This document shows, piece by piece, positions 1-14,783 of a DNA stretch of 64,000 nt. The notes beneath the pieces were generated by a model. That model was not told the origin of the DNA. It saw nothing but the letters and a program-made list of their open reading frames with translations, and ran no database searches. The DNA is taken from NCBI GenBank assembly GCA_000310025.1, contig FN649740.1, positions 5,271,634-5,335,633 on the forward strand, written 5' to 3'. A program made the translations under genes and the position numbers. Numbering within the stretch: position 1 is the first letter of the stretch; each line of letters begins with the position of its first letter. Source of the DNA: Ectocarpus siliculosus. Lineage: Eukaryota > Sar > Phaeophyceae > Ectocarpales > Ectocarpaceae.

Positions 1-92
1 GTAAAGACTGGCGACTGTAGTGTACACAATAGGAGATGCAGACTCTAGACGACACCGCACCAGAGCACCAATTTCAAGACAGCAAGGAGCAC

Positions 93-3000
93 CTGGAAGC
101 TAACGCTGCCGTTGTTGCGCCAATCGTACAGCTTGAAAAGCCGGTCTATTCCTGGCTTGTCGTCGAACAGGCCAAACGATGACAGTGCGTCTCGGAAGTC
201 GGCTGCAGTGATGGTCGAACCTTTTTTCCTGGCATTCAACGTCGAGATGAGGTGATACGAGAAGGGGGAATATGCTCGCTATTAGCCGTGGCAACGCGTC
301 TTCATAAACAAGCGAGAAACGGAAAGTCTTCGTGCTGCCAGACTAGGCACGTGTTCCACCAATCACGGGTCGCCGTCAGGTGGTGGGCGAGCAGAACGTT
401 GGGCGAGCTGCACCGGAGCTGGTTGTAGGGTAGACGTACTTGTAGGCGAGGTGTCTTCGTTTGGGTCAGAGAAAGGGGGACGATTATCGGGAGCAAGTCG
501 GAAGCACGCGGGATGCGGCATTATTATAAATATTCGCCAGAACTCGTCGGCGAGGATGTGGCCGCCGGGCGCCCAGGGGGTGCCGAGTTTTATTCAAACC
601 TTCCAAACCACGTCTACCAAACCCCGGTCAACAACGCATCGGCATGTCTTCGAGCAAAATGCGAATGTCCAGCTTCGGGTACGAAGTGCGTACAGCCGTA
701 CCTGGTGACATTCCTGAAGGCGCGTAGGAGGTGGCGGCGGTCCGATTCGAACGAGCTGACTACCGTAGCCCTCAGCTGATGTCGAGGCAAATAGCGTTAG
801 CGCAGACATCACAAGTTAGACAGGGAAGACGAAAACAGCGTCAACCTGGTGACAAACCTACACACGTGTAGAAGAACATTCCATCCACGGGGAGATCGAA
901 CATCACATTAGGCAGTTGACAGCTCATTGCTTGCAGTGATCACGAACGGGTTTTAGATCTTGCCATCCAACACAGCAACAAAATCCGGGCGATCTTTCAT
1001 TTTCACTCGAGCAACACCATGCATTATCCGCAGGTGCGTACCGCTTTGTGCATGCTTAGCAGGCTGGACTGTTCCGCTGCTTGTTCTTCCGACAGCGCGG
1101 CATCGCCCACCGGGGCTTTGTTGTTCATCTGGAAGTCGGAAAAATCAAACATGCAAAACCTGTTTCTCGTAGAGGAACGAAAGGCATATATGAATTGGTG
1201 GCATGTACATCACTTGTGAAATGCATGAGACACGAAAACGGTACCACTGCACTATTAAAAAAAAAAAAAAACACTCGCCGAAGGGGAGCGTCAACGATAG
1301 GTTAAACGTATCATAGGCCAAACGTAAGGAAACAACGCCCATCTGGAAGTGCAGGAAACGCTTCCGTCGGGCTAGTGTTCGGACGGACGGGCTTCTCCCA
1401 GAGATATGCAGCGGGCGTTGCGACAGAAAGAACGATCGTCCTCGACAGACGTAGGGGAGACGTGATGCTTATTCAAGAGTACCTCCACGCCACCCTTCAC
1501 TGTGTAAGAGTCATTTTCACATCTTCTAGGCAGGAAGGCTTCTGTGGGTAACCCAAACCCGACCGGATGGCGTCGAGGGCTGATGATGATCTCGTGAAGA
1601 TGTTCTATTTGGTGCTCTTTGTCCGCTACATCAACGTTTTGTTCCCAAGGTTCAGAAATCTGTTTTGTGTTATCCCTGGCCATATCTCGGTCGGTTGAGA
1701 CATTCACAAGCCGGTACTCTGCAACCAGAAGAAACTATTTACAGTAGTTGTTCGCGTCAAAGTCAACGTAGAAAGAAGAAATCCCCCTTGAGAGACGTCG
1801 GGGAGACCAGTTCCCTTCCAAACATGATCTCTACTCTTGTTCCAAGCAGCAACATTAACTGTTCTGCGGTGGCACCCCGCGTGATTGATCTACATGTACC
1901 TCGCCAACGTCGAGACCGGTGGAGGTGTGGCTCTCGAGAAGCCACTCGCGGAAGGCTTGCGCGCTCATTGTGCCCGTTGGAACGCCGTTTTTCTCTTCCC
2001 CTATGAGCAAGAAGAACCGTGGGTGGGTGACAAGTAGGTTCGAAGGTGTAGACGATGCGAACGTTCACTATACCGGTGGCCCACAGCAAAAGCAGAACGT
2101 TGCGGGCTTGAATCAGGCACGTTCGCTTAACATTATTAGTGCGCACCCGCGGGTGTGCGCTCATTTCAACGATCGAGACACTCCCGGCAGCGTCATGGTC
2201 CATGAGCAAAGTGGAGCTCTATTCAGGCGCGTTTTGGATGTTCGGGTCCAAACCAGTCCGTGCGGCGGAGGGAGTTGAACTGGACACAACAGCTACTACT
2301 ACTGCCGCTTAGAGATACGCAAGCCAGTCTATCACGAACAATCAACAACAACCTTGAACTTTGTTATGCATACAATGTTTACAAACCAAGGTCCACAGGG
2401 TGTGCTGTCGGTGTTTCGAACTGTCCCGAAAAAGACGGTCTGCAGGGGAGATACTGCTGGCAGGTTGGCGAAAGCAGAACAGCAGCACGCTAAGACCGCC
2501 AGTGTACATTCTTGCTTGTTCTATGTGTACGATGTACGAAGTGCTGTTAGGCGAGCACCGTTCCGAGGCTGGACGATGACAGTTCATGCCATGGAAAGTT
2601 GACGATTTAAGGAATAGGGTTAGCGGTAGGATCTACCCATCCCTAACCGCAACCAATGGGCCATTGCGTGCGTACGCCTGGCCAGAGAACTCGCTCAAGT
2701 ACACATCATATGTCCGGCAATACATGCACCCAAACTTGTGCATAGTATGCAAAATGGCGGGATATACCCAACACACACACCGCTCGGGCCCGCTAAGCGA
2801 AACTCGTTGAAGATCTGCTTGGTCTCTGGCTCGGACAGGTTGAAACCGGACTTGTTTATCGCGTTGGAAAAAGCGGGGTAGTCCATCTCCGAGCTCGACT
2901 TCCCCCCATCGGTTCCGAAACCCCTGAGGCGTACATGACATAGCCTTGTTGTTATAGAACACGTCTTTTGAAGGGTTCATGGTTGGCATGAGCTTTCAGC

Positions 3001-6000
3001 GAAACATTCGCGTAGAAGGCATCAATAGAACGCCACGGTGGCTCGCACGCACAAGGTTTGCTCGTCCTGCCTCGAGACAATGGGCAGCGTCGCAGGCTCG
3101 TCATTACCGGCGCCGCAACCCCCTTGGTGTCGGATTATGCGGAACGGCGTCGCGTCGACGTTGAGGCTAGACAATTTGGCACCTGGCCAGCAATAAACCA
3201 ACGATCCAATCCAAGACCACAGCGGCTTTACGGACATGACGACCGGTCCGAGTCAGTGGCCTCGGCCATTGCAATACTTGCGTGCGATGTGCGAAAGGAA
3301 ACTGGCTAGGCAGCAAACAACACGGCCGAAACACCAGGGGGGCATCTAAGATGTTCTGGTGAGCCGTTTCCTTCAATGTTCCTGCTCCTGGTGGATACGA
3401 TGGTGGGGGTATCTTCACTTGGGACGACGCTCTGTTATTTCCCACGTCCTTGATACTTCGAAGGCAAAGACCTACCAGTGAGCTACAAGATCGGTGTCAC
3501 AGCAATATGTTTGACCCCACATCAAGTTTGGACAAGAAAAGCCGACACAGAGCATCCCAGACCCAAGACCCGCAATTTCGGGACGAAATATGGGTGAAGT
3601 ACAACGACACCGCAAAGTGAGACAAATGGGCGCAGACTAGTGCCAACAGCGGACAAACCCAGAGAACAAAGCAGTAGCAGGGTCTCATGGGTCACAACAA
3701 GGGGCCTCATGAACCCCAACCTGTGTTAGAACCAAGCATACGGCCGAACGTTCCAGCTAGCTTCCTAGAGTGCGTCGTCTACAAGATCCTCATTCTTGAT
3801 AGGCCTCTCGCTATGTGCCTGTGAGACTTGCACCTGCGTCACGTCCGTCTACAACACTTTGCTACCGATCTCAACGACCATAGTGTATCAGATGCTTCCA
3901 AGGTTCCCCTGTAGACTGCCGTGCTGCAATCGGGGGCGTGGAAGACTTTGGGGAATCGAACATGCTTCCGTTGTACCGGAGCAAAAAACAAATACACTCC
4001 AGGCTAGCCCCGGGACGTAACTGAACTACAACAGTACTTCCCGGAAGGAGGATACCAACGCCGAAGCATACCTCAGGGCCCGTAGCACTTCGGTCTGGCC
4101 TCCTGTGATTCGCAGGAGTACCTTCGCCTTAAGTAGCTGGTCCGACCTCGCATCCCCAGCCTGATATGAAGTACGCAACACCGTTTAGTTCACATGAAGC
4201 ACAGCGCACAACCAATGAGCGGTAAGAATCAGAATGAAGAGCCCAGCATGTTCTTAACACGAAGCCCCTACGGGCACCATACTCGTTGCGTGGACGAAGA
4301 CTCTGTTGTCTGCTTTCCCTCTCGTTTTCAACATTTTTGCTCTCCCTCCGGCGCCCGACTATCCTACGGTCTTGCCTCTACCAAGCTGCAGAGCTCCGAC
4401 CTAGGGGTACACAGACAAATTCCTCCGCGGCGCTTGCCGAAGGTTCATATCGCGAGAAAGGATCCGCCACCATTTCCCTCAACGTTCAAGTGCACCAACA
4501 AAACAAGCGTTTTCAACAACATATTCGAATGCTACTCTAACAATATCTCCTCGAGGAGAACCGAACCCCCAATCCGAGCCACATGGTGGTCGAGGGTTAT
4601 CACACAGACCGCGGGCGATGCAGGCCACGTAAAACGCTAAGCCGTAGCTTTTCTCCTCCCCCTTTTCCAAATAACACAGGGCGGAGATATGAGGCGTTCC
4701 AAATCCCGTTCAAAGGATGCCATGACACCGTTGATACACATCAGTTCTACATATGCTGCATGAGATCAGGAAGTATCGAGCAACATGTTTGGTAAGACAC
4801 TGCACTCCCCCATTCATGAAAAAAGAGAGCAAGGGTTCATCCCCTAAGGTGCGCAAGGGGACTGGGGTGGATGTTGATGACAGCCATATCAACATATGTC
4901 AACGAGAGAACAGCATCATCGTTATCAACAAAACCATACCATATTTGTTATCGGCGAGACGTCCACTCACCAGAGAGGGGTTCAACGCGGTAGCTTTCTC
5001 GAGCGCGGCCACTCTGCTCCTAGCTGCCACAGTCTTTTCTTCGTGGCGGTTCACGCCCATCTGGTATCGTTATGGTATACCATATGTAGACATTTGGTGT
5101 ATTCAGTGTGGGTGTACGTATACTGTGAACGAATACCCACGGCATTTAACCGTGTTTGGGCACTCATACTTGATAACATACACCTCTAACTACACCGACA
5201 TGTAACAATATATCATGCTCAAGTTCCGCACGAAAGCAGCCGCACATTCCAGCGGCATCATGCCGCCGAAACGTAGCACTCTGCACTCTTCACTACTCTG
5301 TTCCCTTGCCACCGCAAGACTCGGATTGCTATCGTAATCCTTTGATGATGCTATCGTTATCCTTTGGTGACGGTAGCAGTGGAATCGCAATGGCAACAAC
5401 GCGGGAACGGCATTTTCTATCGATACATTGTTTCTATGGTGCGAGGAAACAAATACATGTGGTTTCCAATCTGCGATGAAACGAACACGAAAACTTACGT
5501 CGAGACCGGTTTTCTGGATGCCGCCTTGCAGGAAGCGGCGGAATTCCGAGAAGTCGATCTCGCCTGACCCGTCCACGTCGAAATATCCGAAGAGAGTTTT
5601 GATGTCCTCCTCACCCAGGCCGAGACCCTATCGGCAGAGTATCAATCGCATTCGTGATAGTGCATGTTGAAAAGTGGCTTCATTATAGAATGCTACAAGC
5701 CGTCTTTGAAGAAAGGTCCAGACTTACAGGCGCAAACGCGCAAACAGACTATTTACAGGATCTCCGTACCTTTTGCTTGATGCTTTCGCGGAATTCCGTG
5801 TAGTCCATAAAGAGCCGCCTACCAGCCGCGGCGGGACGGAAATGCCGGAAAGCTCGTAACATCTCCAGCGAGCCCCCTTTCACCTGTTCTTTTTTGTCGC
5901 CATGAACACCGCACAAATGACAAGGGTGAACAAAACCCATGACCGTCTTTCTGTGTCTCCTCCCTCCCTGAATTCCTACCCTCTACAAGAATCACTAGTC

Positions 6001-9000
6001 CCAGAGAAAATGAGTTCCATCCAACAGTCCAAAGCACAACTTTACATCACACCATTTTCCATCGACTTTCACCATGCGACACTATTGATTCCATGGTAGA
6101 TAATTAGTAACATCCCTTACCTGAACACTTACATTGCAAACTGTGACTTAGGAAGAATACATGGTATATTCGTGTACAGAGAGAGACTTGGGCCAACCAA
6201 CCGAGAGATTGCAGCCCGTCCCGCCCGGGGATGCACCTGTGAGAGGATTTTGTCCCGGAGAACTTGAGCTAGTTCATCCCTCGAGTCCCCAACCTTGGCG
6301 TTGTCAGCATGCCGACCGGACGTCAGCCTTTCGGCGTCCTTTGCGGCACGCTTTTTCTGCATTCCAAAGATACGCGAGCCAATATGGAGAAATCCAATCG
6401 CATTAATCAATGATAAAACCAAGCATAGGCCTCATTATATACCCCAGGAAACAGGACAGGGCACGGCCGTACTCAAACCGGGTGCGTGCGACTCACACTT
6501 GCTAATGGGCCATCGACTCTCCTAGACTGTGCCTCAACCCGCAGGGATCGATCGCGCTGTTCCATTTGCCCGCGTTGCGAACGGCGTCAAAGAAAATTGG
6601 TGATTGCATCACCTCGAAGCCTGTAAGCTCGACAGTAGCTTGGATTCTCGGACAATAGCGTGCTACCTACTACGCTTTGCGCCCTCCTTTTCGCGGCAGT
6701 ACTAACCTGGGCAATTTCTCTGGAGAGCTTCGCGTGGTAGGTGGAGCCGTCGTAGTCGTCGGGCACTAGGAGATTGGACGCTTTGCTTCTGGCAAGCTTT
6801 ATCTGCTCCAAGTGGTCCTCCTGTGTGGTGAACATTAATTATTGCACGGCGATCGTTTACGAGTCGCTTCGTGGTCATGAATTTCGTGACATTCCGAGAA
6901 CTTTGGCCTTGTGTGGTGGTCTGTTGAACGTTCATCACTATTCTGAATCCTGCTTGCGAGGCAGTAGCTTGGAAATCCGCAGAGAGTCTGCCTTTAAAGG
7001 AGGTGGGGGAACGAGAGCACCAACCTCAGTACCAGTACACTTGCAATGGGGAGGCGAAGAGGTAGCGTGCATGTGGGGGACTTGGTGAAAAATGCACGAC
7101 ACGCAACCTTGCAGAAGCGAATCAAAATCACACGATGCCTCTCGGCATGTTGGGCTTGTGGACAGAGGAGGCACTTGGTTGACTGCCAGAGGAAGCAACC
7201 GATCAATAGATGGAAATCTTGGACAAGGTACTACCACCCTACCTCTTGTAGGGCGAAAAAGTCCGTGTTCCCCCTCCCCTCCTGCATGCGCTCCTCCCAC
7301 ATCAAGAAGTCCGTCAGGTCCACTACCCCGTCTCCGTTATGGTCCATGCGGGAGAACGCATCCCTGATCTCGGACTCCTCGTGGAGGTGCGGGAGCATGC
7401 CGGTCACCTTTGGGGGGTGTTGAACACGAAAACGTGTTGGTAGAAGTTCGTGCGTGTGTTGGGGAGTCTATCCCCGCGTACTTGATTGTCTCTTGTCAGG
7501 GTGAGAACATCTTCTCTATCTGGATCTGGTGGTCTTACAAACGTGCATAGAAGTGATAATCGAATAGACAAAAATTATGTTGTTTTGTTTACAACTGGAA
7601 TGAAACTGGGATGCTTTTCATGGAATCGTCAAGGTTCACACGCTGTTATTGTTGTGGTCCCAGACTCCCAAATCTTGCTGAAGGAAAACGTTCCACATGA
7701 AAAGCAGTATCTAGACAGGCAGTCAATGCGTTTGAAAGCAGACGAGGAATAGCCCAACCAGTTGACGACCCTCAATAAGGGAATTCCAAGTTTAGCCATC
7801 TGGTCTCTAGAACTACTGATCTCCTCAAATTGTTTTGACGTGAGGGCCTGATCCACATACTGCAGCGAGGTTTGTCTGTCGCATCTGCCTTTTGGGCTCT
7901 GGCGGGGCAACGCAATTCGGAACACAATTTACAGTTGGCACATGTAGCCGCGTGGGAGGAAGAAGCTGCTAACAAGTTGTTGGGAACAAAAGAACATGTT
8001 CCGCACACTAGGGACTACATGTGCCACACCGCCAACTATACGCCATGTAACTCAGAAAAAAGTGTGATATTTTGTACAGCAGGCTACATACCACCCTACG
8101 TACGGTGTGTTCGGGTTGAACGTAGCAAACCCGGGGGAAGGACATCCGCAGGCAACAATCAACGGTTCAAATGTATCGCGAAAATGCCCGAATATGTACC
8201 CGGACATGTTAAGCTTGTCTGAATGGTCTTACTCAGTACCATTTCGTCAACAACTTCGCACCTCCTTTTTGAACGCTGGCCACACCATACTGTCGTTACC
8301 CCTGCAAGAGCGAACAGACCACCACCACCCCCGCAGAGGTACCCCGCAAAACGCCAGCATTGCGAGACACAGTGAAGGAAAGATTAAGGCATGGGAGTGC
8401 GACCAAGGTCGTGCAAGCGATAGCTGTAGGCGGACACGGACGTGCAATGGCAGCGATCACCACCACTCCTGCGAAAGGGACATGGTTATGCTAGATTGCT
8501 CCGTGTAGCAGTGCCATGCGAAATCCACGATAGGATGAGGGTAGAGTAAACGGTGCTTGCAGTAAGCACGCGCGTTCGAACAAGCTAACGGCTTTGATTC
8601 TAAGCTTCACGCAACAGGATGCTCACTACCTTGCAAAGGCCTTGAATTGGTCAAGCGCATCGAACGAGCCCGGTGAAGACGCATTCAGCTGTTCGTTCAA
8701 GAGGTAGAACAGCAGCGCCACCACGATGCGATGCCATATAAGCGTGACGTTGTGGGAAAGGAAAGGGGGGGGGGCGTTAAACAACAACACAGGTCTCGAA
8801 TTCCGGCATGAATCTGTCTGACCAGGAGAACGCGAAGGCGACAGGGGCGCAATGACCATAGAAGGGTTCGCGAAGTTGCACTTCAGTCGAAGGATATGTG
8901 TAAGGTGGAGCCGAAATAGGGTCTTCACTATGGCGCGTCAGTATGGGTTAGAAGAAAAGCCATACAGGGCAAGAAGAACAAAAATATGTAGAAGAGCTTG

Positions 9001-11781
9001 GGTAGCACAGGTTCGTGGGCAAGGCCTGCTCTGCAGTAAGAGACATCAAATGTACTCCTCAATCGAGTTATTCATGCTGAGAGGTTTTCGTTTCGTGAGC
9101 GAGAGTATGTTCCATCGGAAGGTGGCGTCCGATATCGCTCAATCGGAGAATCTTCAACTACTGCTGTAGTTCTTGTAACCTTGGTCAAGTGTTCTGGGTT
9201 GTCCATTGGCTCAGTGAAAGCGGTGTTCCGATCTGAATGCTCGACATCTGTGGCTTTCAGCACATGTACACCCTAAGCCAATGGCTTGATTTAATGGCAT
9301 CCCACTATCGGGCACAAGGTCGTATTCACGGATCAACTCGAACCCGCACGAGTTCTGAAGCATGCACCACGTTGCACTCGGCGGACACAGAACGCTCGTG
9401 AAAATAGTAGTTCATATAGCGGCGATACATTCGGCGGTTTCGGCGTGGGGCTGCTCTTGTGCTTGAGCGTTGGCGTGTGACCAGATGTGTGGGATTGAAA
9501 CGTTTTGAGAAAAAACAATCTAACTGATTATCGATGAAGAGATTTCGCATGTGGTTTACCATCTACATGTAGGTGACCTAGCAAAGGAGTGCCACTTGTT
9601 TTCGTGCAAGCCCCCTCCAGAAAAAAGAAACATGCGAAACTCCGGAATGGACAGAAATCGAAAAGCACCCTCGTAAAACGATGGCGATCGCTCAGTCATG
9701 GTCGCAAACATAACAAGTCAATACCAACAAGCACGCGGCCTTCCAATGGCTAAAAGGGAATCGGCCACGGTTCGCTACCAAGGAACGATGTGAGTTGAAC
9801 ACCATCCTACAGTAGTTCAAAGAGAGAGCATGGACCTTGTCTGCGTGGCGTCGTACTCGGGGTACCTTTTTTCTGGCCTTGATCTTGTCCATGAGAATGT
9901 GGTCAACGATGGACTTCTGCGCCTCCGTGAGCCCTCCAGGCTTGTGAATCTTTTTCCTGTGTTTCATAAGATGTGCCTGGGAGAAAGGCAGAACGAAAAC
10001 AGCGGAGGGCGTGGAGTTCCGAGGACCAACAACTCGAAAGACACCCGAGCGGAGTGTCGCGGTACTTGTCATCAAATGCCGCGAAGAACGACACGTCCAG
10101 AAAATACTCCGGGCACGTGCACCACGGGGGGATGACTGACTTCCGAAGCGCGTTCACCGTAACGAAGAGGCGTCCAGAACGGATGTTACGCTAGTTATTT
10201 TGCCCAAAACGATGTGCTGGCGACGGCTTTGCATGGACGTATCGACAAAAATTCAGTGTGTTTGTTGCCCTACCAGGTACATCGAGCTTCTACGGAACCT
10301 GCTGCATTTCTTCCGCACGGGGGAAGAGGCGAGAATCGTTCGAGTGCACAACAAAAGAAGCGGAGCTTTCAAAACCACACCGATCGCATGCGCCTTGGTT
10401 GATCATATCCTTATGCCAGGTGTACCCAACACAGTCAACAACCCAGGCCAGGTCTTGCCCCCACGGCCACGGATAGTTCATAGTACCCGAACGGGTGCAA
10501 TCCCCGACGCACGAAGATGTTAACTTTCACCCAAACACAGTCCCACATGTTCGAAGACCTAGATTCCGGGCAGAAACCTACGCCTGGGAATACGTCTGCG
10601 TTTGAGGCAGCAGACGTAAGCCGCGTCGGGTCATGGTGACGGTAAACGGTTCCGCAGGAGTCGGTACCTAGATATCGCAGCAGATGTCTGCACGCGGAAG
10701 TAGCAATTTGCAGACACCAGTCGTCGTTCTAGTGCCACAGCCATTATCGCTACTGCACGATCGACAGGCAAATGCACACCTCCGCATTGGACAAAATAAT
10801 GGTGCGGAGGAACAAAATGAATTTTTTCGTTTCGAATGTACGGGTTTGGATGCCCCCCGCTCTCCCCGAGAGAGAGACCCCAAAGCAGAGGGCCGAAGCT
10901 ACGAGACACCAGAAAGATAGTGACCCAAACAACCAGAACGATATGGTGTGTGAAACGCAGCTTGTTGATCGCAGTTACGTATGCGCTCGGCCATACAAAT
11001 ATACCTATGTACTCCAGGGTAGTCTACACTCACACAGCGCATGACCTCGAGGACATGTGCACCTCACACAAAACCCTAATCTAACCCGGGAGTAGGTTGG
11101 CCTCCTCGACCCTCGGTTGATTGTGCTTCATTGACATTGACTTTGTACGTACCACGTGTACGGTACAACGACGATCGGCCTGGACGGTGGGGTAGAGCAA
11201 ACACAACAAGCAACATGCTCGGACGATGATGCATTTCCTTCTCATACCACACCTTGAGCTGCGCGCGGTCGGCCTGTTCCATGCTCATGCTCACGCCGTT
11301 GCAGTCTTTGATGCTGGAGTTAAACTCGCCTGAAGTGTCGTTCGAACGTGGCTTGCGCGCTGCCGTAGGTTCGGGGGTGGTCGAGAGGATTGCTACGGTT
11401 GATGAGTTGTGGCAAGGATATCGTGCGGTTCTACTAGTACATAATTACCAACAGCCCGTTAGATTGGTTTTAACCTTTCGGCGGCGCTCCCTCTGCAGGA
11501 GGAGCGGAGTTCGTCTTGACCGGCTTTTTCATGACCCCGTGGCTGTTGAGGACCCGCTCCCCGGTGTCGAGCCAGTGGCAGAACTCGTCGAAGTCTAGCT
11601 GCCACGTCCGCGGCTCCGTGTCGAAGATGTCGAACGTCGCCTGGATTAGCTGTTGGTACAGTTGTGAAACAGTTGGCAAGAGTATTGGTCGATCGGTGCA
11701 CTTGTTGGTGTCGATGCCGGTACCGACCTTGTTGTCGTAATTGCAGGTCTGCGATATTTGTGCCGGCATTGGTTGTTGTTG

Positions 11782-11825
<44 letters not shown>

Positions 11826-14413
11826 TTGTTGTTGTTGTTATTGTTGTCCACAAGCCAATCATGGGGAGTACGATGGCTCACTGCTGTAGTGACATCCGTG
11901 TTCCGTCGTTCGACTTTCCACTATTAATATCAGCCACTCACCTGCAGCGGGATGAGCGCTCCGAAGGTGTTGGAAAGCCCCTCTTTGAATTCATCGAAGG
12001 TGAGCACGTGACCTTGACCGCGGTGGAGGTGCCTGACAGTAGTAAGATTACAACGAAATGAAGAGGTGTAGATCGGTGTAGTTGTAGTTGGTACCGGAGG
12101 ATAATCTTAGTTCGAACAACGCAAGACCTGTCCTTTCGAGTTGCAGGAAACGAGTCCGGCCGTGATTCCGGCAACCTCGATGTTGGACTTTCCCCCTAGA
12201 AGCTCCGGAAAGGAAACAATCGGTACACGCAGCTCGCTTCTTTAGAGCCTCCCAACAATGAACCCAAGCATCGCTGGGTGCGACAAGGCATGACGACAAA
12301 GTTACGAGAAGAAGGTCCAGCGCAGCACAACCAGTGGACATGGTTATCACAGTTGTCCCATCGGGGCCGGAAGGAAAGTCTTCGAGTTCGACGGTTGCAA
12401 CAGTGATTCCAAACAAGACCATGGTGAAACAGGTGGGCTCGAGTGTGTGTCGAACAGACAGACGACCTTGGGAGCGAAGAAGCTTCCTTGAGCTTGCCAA
12501 CAGACGCCTACTCTGCTGCTACAAATTTGCATCCGTACATTCTGCTTGAGCGTTACGTCGAGGACTGACAAACAGTTGGGGCGCACTCGAAAATTGCGAA
12601 ACTTTCGGAAACCCTGGCCGACAGACACTCGAACCCGGTCCTTTCTCGCATGCCTTAGTCCCTCTGGTTCCTTCTAGCATGTGGGTAATCTCGTGACCAC
12701 TTGTAGCTGGAGGCTTCTTACGATAGACAGGAAAAAAGCCTGTTAATACCGTTGGCATGGCTGATATCCACTCGTTTGCTTGGAGACCGGAGGCCTGGCG
12801 GCTCATTGAGTTGCTCCAAAGATTTTCTCTGCATTTTGAAGGCGACTGTCGACATGAAGAACCTCTCCAATAATGTATCTTCTGGTTCACAGTTGCTAAG
12901 AAGTCGTACGCCATTGCAGCCAAGCAAATACTTTCTTGAAAACAACACGAAAGGAAACAGCCGACGTTCCCAACACCGCCATCACCCGTTGCAGCAGCAA
13001 CAATGACCACAACAGAGCAGCCAGCCACAAATCATAGCACTACCTGAATGAGCGCTTGACAAGCTCCTTGGCCGGTTCGTTGCAGGTGATGTTGGCGAGA
13101 AGGTGGTCTCTAAGATACCCCCCGAGCAGCTTGGACTTTGTTTCGTTGGTGTCTTGATTTTCCTGTTGGAGCGCGTGGCGGAGCAGCATTTCGACAACCA
13201 GCGCTGGTGAGGCGACAAGACAAGACAGAGAGAACAAGTGATACAACTCTCGACTGCCGTGGTCGTTCACCGCTCGATATGTGCTTTTTTTTTTAAAGCC
13301 GTAGCAGTGACATCATCGTGATATGGATCTTTTGGAATTCGCTCCGGGAACGTGGTAAATCCCCCAAGGTGTTTTCTATCTGTGCTTCTCCAAAGAAATG
13401 CCCCGCGGGGCGAGGAGAACACGCGCAAATAGGTGTACGCATTGGAGCGCAGCTGGCGGAGCAGACTGGCTCCCTATCTCAATGTTGTATTGCTCTCTCC
13501 CGTGGGGCACAAACCCAAGTATTTTCGGTACGTTCTACATTTACAAGTACCCGCTGAAGAACTGTTGGCAGTCTGCAAGAAACAAGACCCGTTGATTTGG
13601 CCTGAAACATGGTAGTCTTTATGGTCGCCCGTCGATGTATCCAAACACTCTTTCCCTGGACGGAGTATTGTAGCAAGCGGCCTTGTGGCCATTAAAATTA
13701 TGCCCATAGCATGTGAACATTTTGCAGCGTGCTCTGTTGGAAACGAGGGGTGCATACAACTTGGCTTGAATCTCGCTCGCCCCGGAGAAATGGACGCGAC
13801 CACTGACCATCCACAACCGCCAAAGATCGTCCAGTCTACTGCAGAAGGTCGACAACCAGCAGTTAGTTATAGTTGAATCCGGTAGTCTGTGGAACGAGAT
13901 ACAAAGGGCTCTGGTGCCGACTCCCAACTTAGCGCCTATACAGTACGAGTCTTCTTTCGACAATTTGCAAGTAATGTTGCTTGTCATGACACATCACGAC
14001 ACGGCGAGACACCGAACGAAGCTCACCGCAGAAGCGCACCCCTGTTCCTGTGCGCCACCATTGCGACGATCATCGCCGTCTTCTCCCCGAGACCCGGGCC
14101 TTACTATCCGTGGCCTTTCCACCACGTTCGCGTTGTCATTTGTAATGTCGGGGGGGGGGCCGGCTACCCCTCCCCCGGACTGCGAGATCATCAGCCCGCC
14201 GCTGATGCCCCGGTCGGTACCGGATGTTGAAGGCCTCCTGCCTGAGACCCTTGTCGAGAAGGCAACCGTAGCCGCTGGACCTGCGTGACTACCGCCGGGG
14301 CTCCCGCGACTCCCTCCGCCGCGACTAGAGTTGATCGGCAACGGCGGTACACGGGTGAAGAGCTCCATGGCCTCACCCTGAATACTCGGCATAGGCGCCG
14401 CCTGAGGACTCAT
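93..14413 (-). CDS. Large multi-EF-hand calcium-binding protein, 3' end beyond window
   Basis: Multi-exon gene; probable start ATG at 14413. Exons (minus): 14027-14413 (Gly/Ser/Pro-rich, disordered N-terminus, 129 codons), 13044-13203 (5' end uncertain), 12722-12895, 11942-12032, 11475-11649, 11253-11329, 10066-10139, 9866-9956, 8630-8688, 7770-7875, 7243-7407, 6707-6820, 6237-6356, 5770-5883, 5499-5627. From 13203 to 5499 every junction keeps phase. Tentative further exons lie near 3335-3431, 3040-3166 and 2785-2890; 93-228 is clear and ends in a GT donor, so the gene continues leftwards. Two EF-hand loops are canonical: DHNGDGVVDLTDF (7243-7407) and DVDGSGEIDFSEF (5499-5627). Others keep the helix-loop-helix pattern but lack calcium ligands: GQGHVLTFDEF, TEPRTWQLDFDEF, RRLFMDYTEF, DWRNNGSVSF. 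This suggests a calcium sensor or scaffold with many structural EF-hands, in the style of EFCAB-type proteins; the specific family was not recognised. How exon 1 joins the second exon is unresolved. Confidence 0.72.
11788..11838. repeat. GCT then GTT trinucleotide repeats in an intron
   Basis: About 11 GCT units followed by GTT units, within the EF-hand gene intron between exons 11942-12032 and 11475-11649. Confidence 0.95.
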
Positions 14414-14783
14414 GATTATTCTCGTACACTTGTTGTACGCCGTACCAATGTGTCGTGGTAGCCTGACTGCTTTGTAGCTAGATGTTGCAGCCGGCCGCAG
14501 CGAGCCACACGTACGTGGTGTTGTTGTTCCTGCAGCTGTCGGCACACTGTCGGCACTCTAACCTTACACCTGTATAGTATAGATTCGCGGGAGACACACG
14601 CGTCGCGACACGCACACATGGACAACAGCCAACCGTCACCCGCCAAGCAACGAACGACAAATAAATTCGGAAGCCGAGGGAGAAGAAAAGAAGCGGCGTA
14701 ACTAAGAAGAGTAACCGCCATGATCCCCCCCCAACTCAACACCATATATTATCTTGCGGCGCCCCTCGCTGCCCTCGTCGCCT
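14414..14783. promoter_or_regulatory. Short region between divergent gene starts
   Basis: This 370-base stretch lies between the minus-strand EF-hand gene start (14413) and a possible plus-strand first exon at 14784. It has a TATA-like stretch at about 14743-14750 on the plus strand and an AT-rich TATAGTATAGA-like stretch near 14573-14583. If the plus exon is real this would be a bidirectional promoter. The location is inferred; no motif here is diagnostic. Confidence 0.25.

Noticed and set aside
12519-13028. 169-codon minus frame
   Set aside because: It overlaps the EF-hand exon 12722-12895 in a different frame; the exon's own frame gives a better protein and keeps phase with both neighbours.
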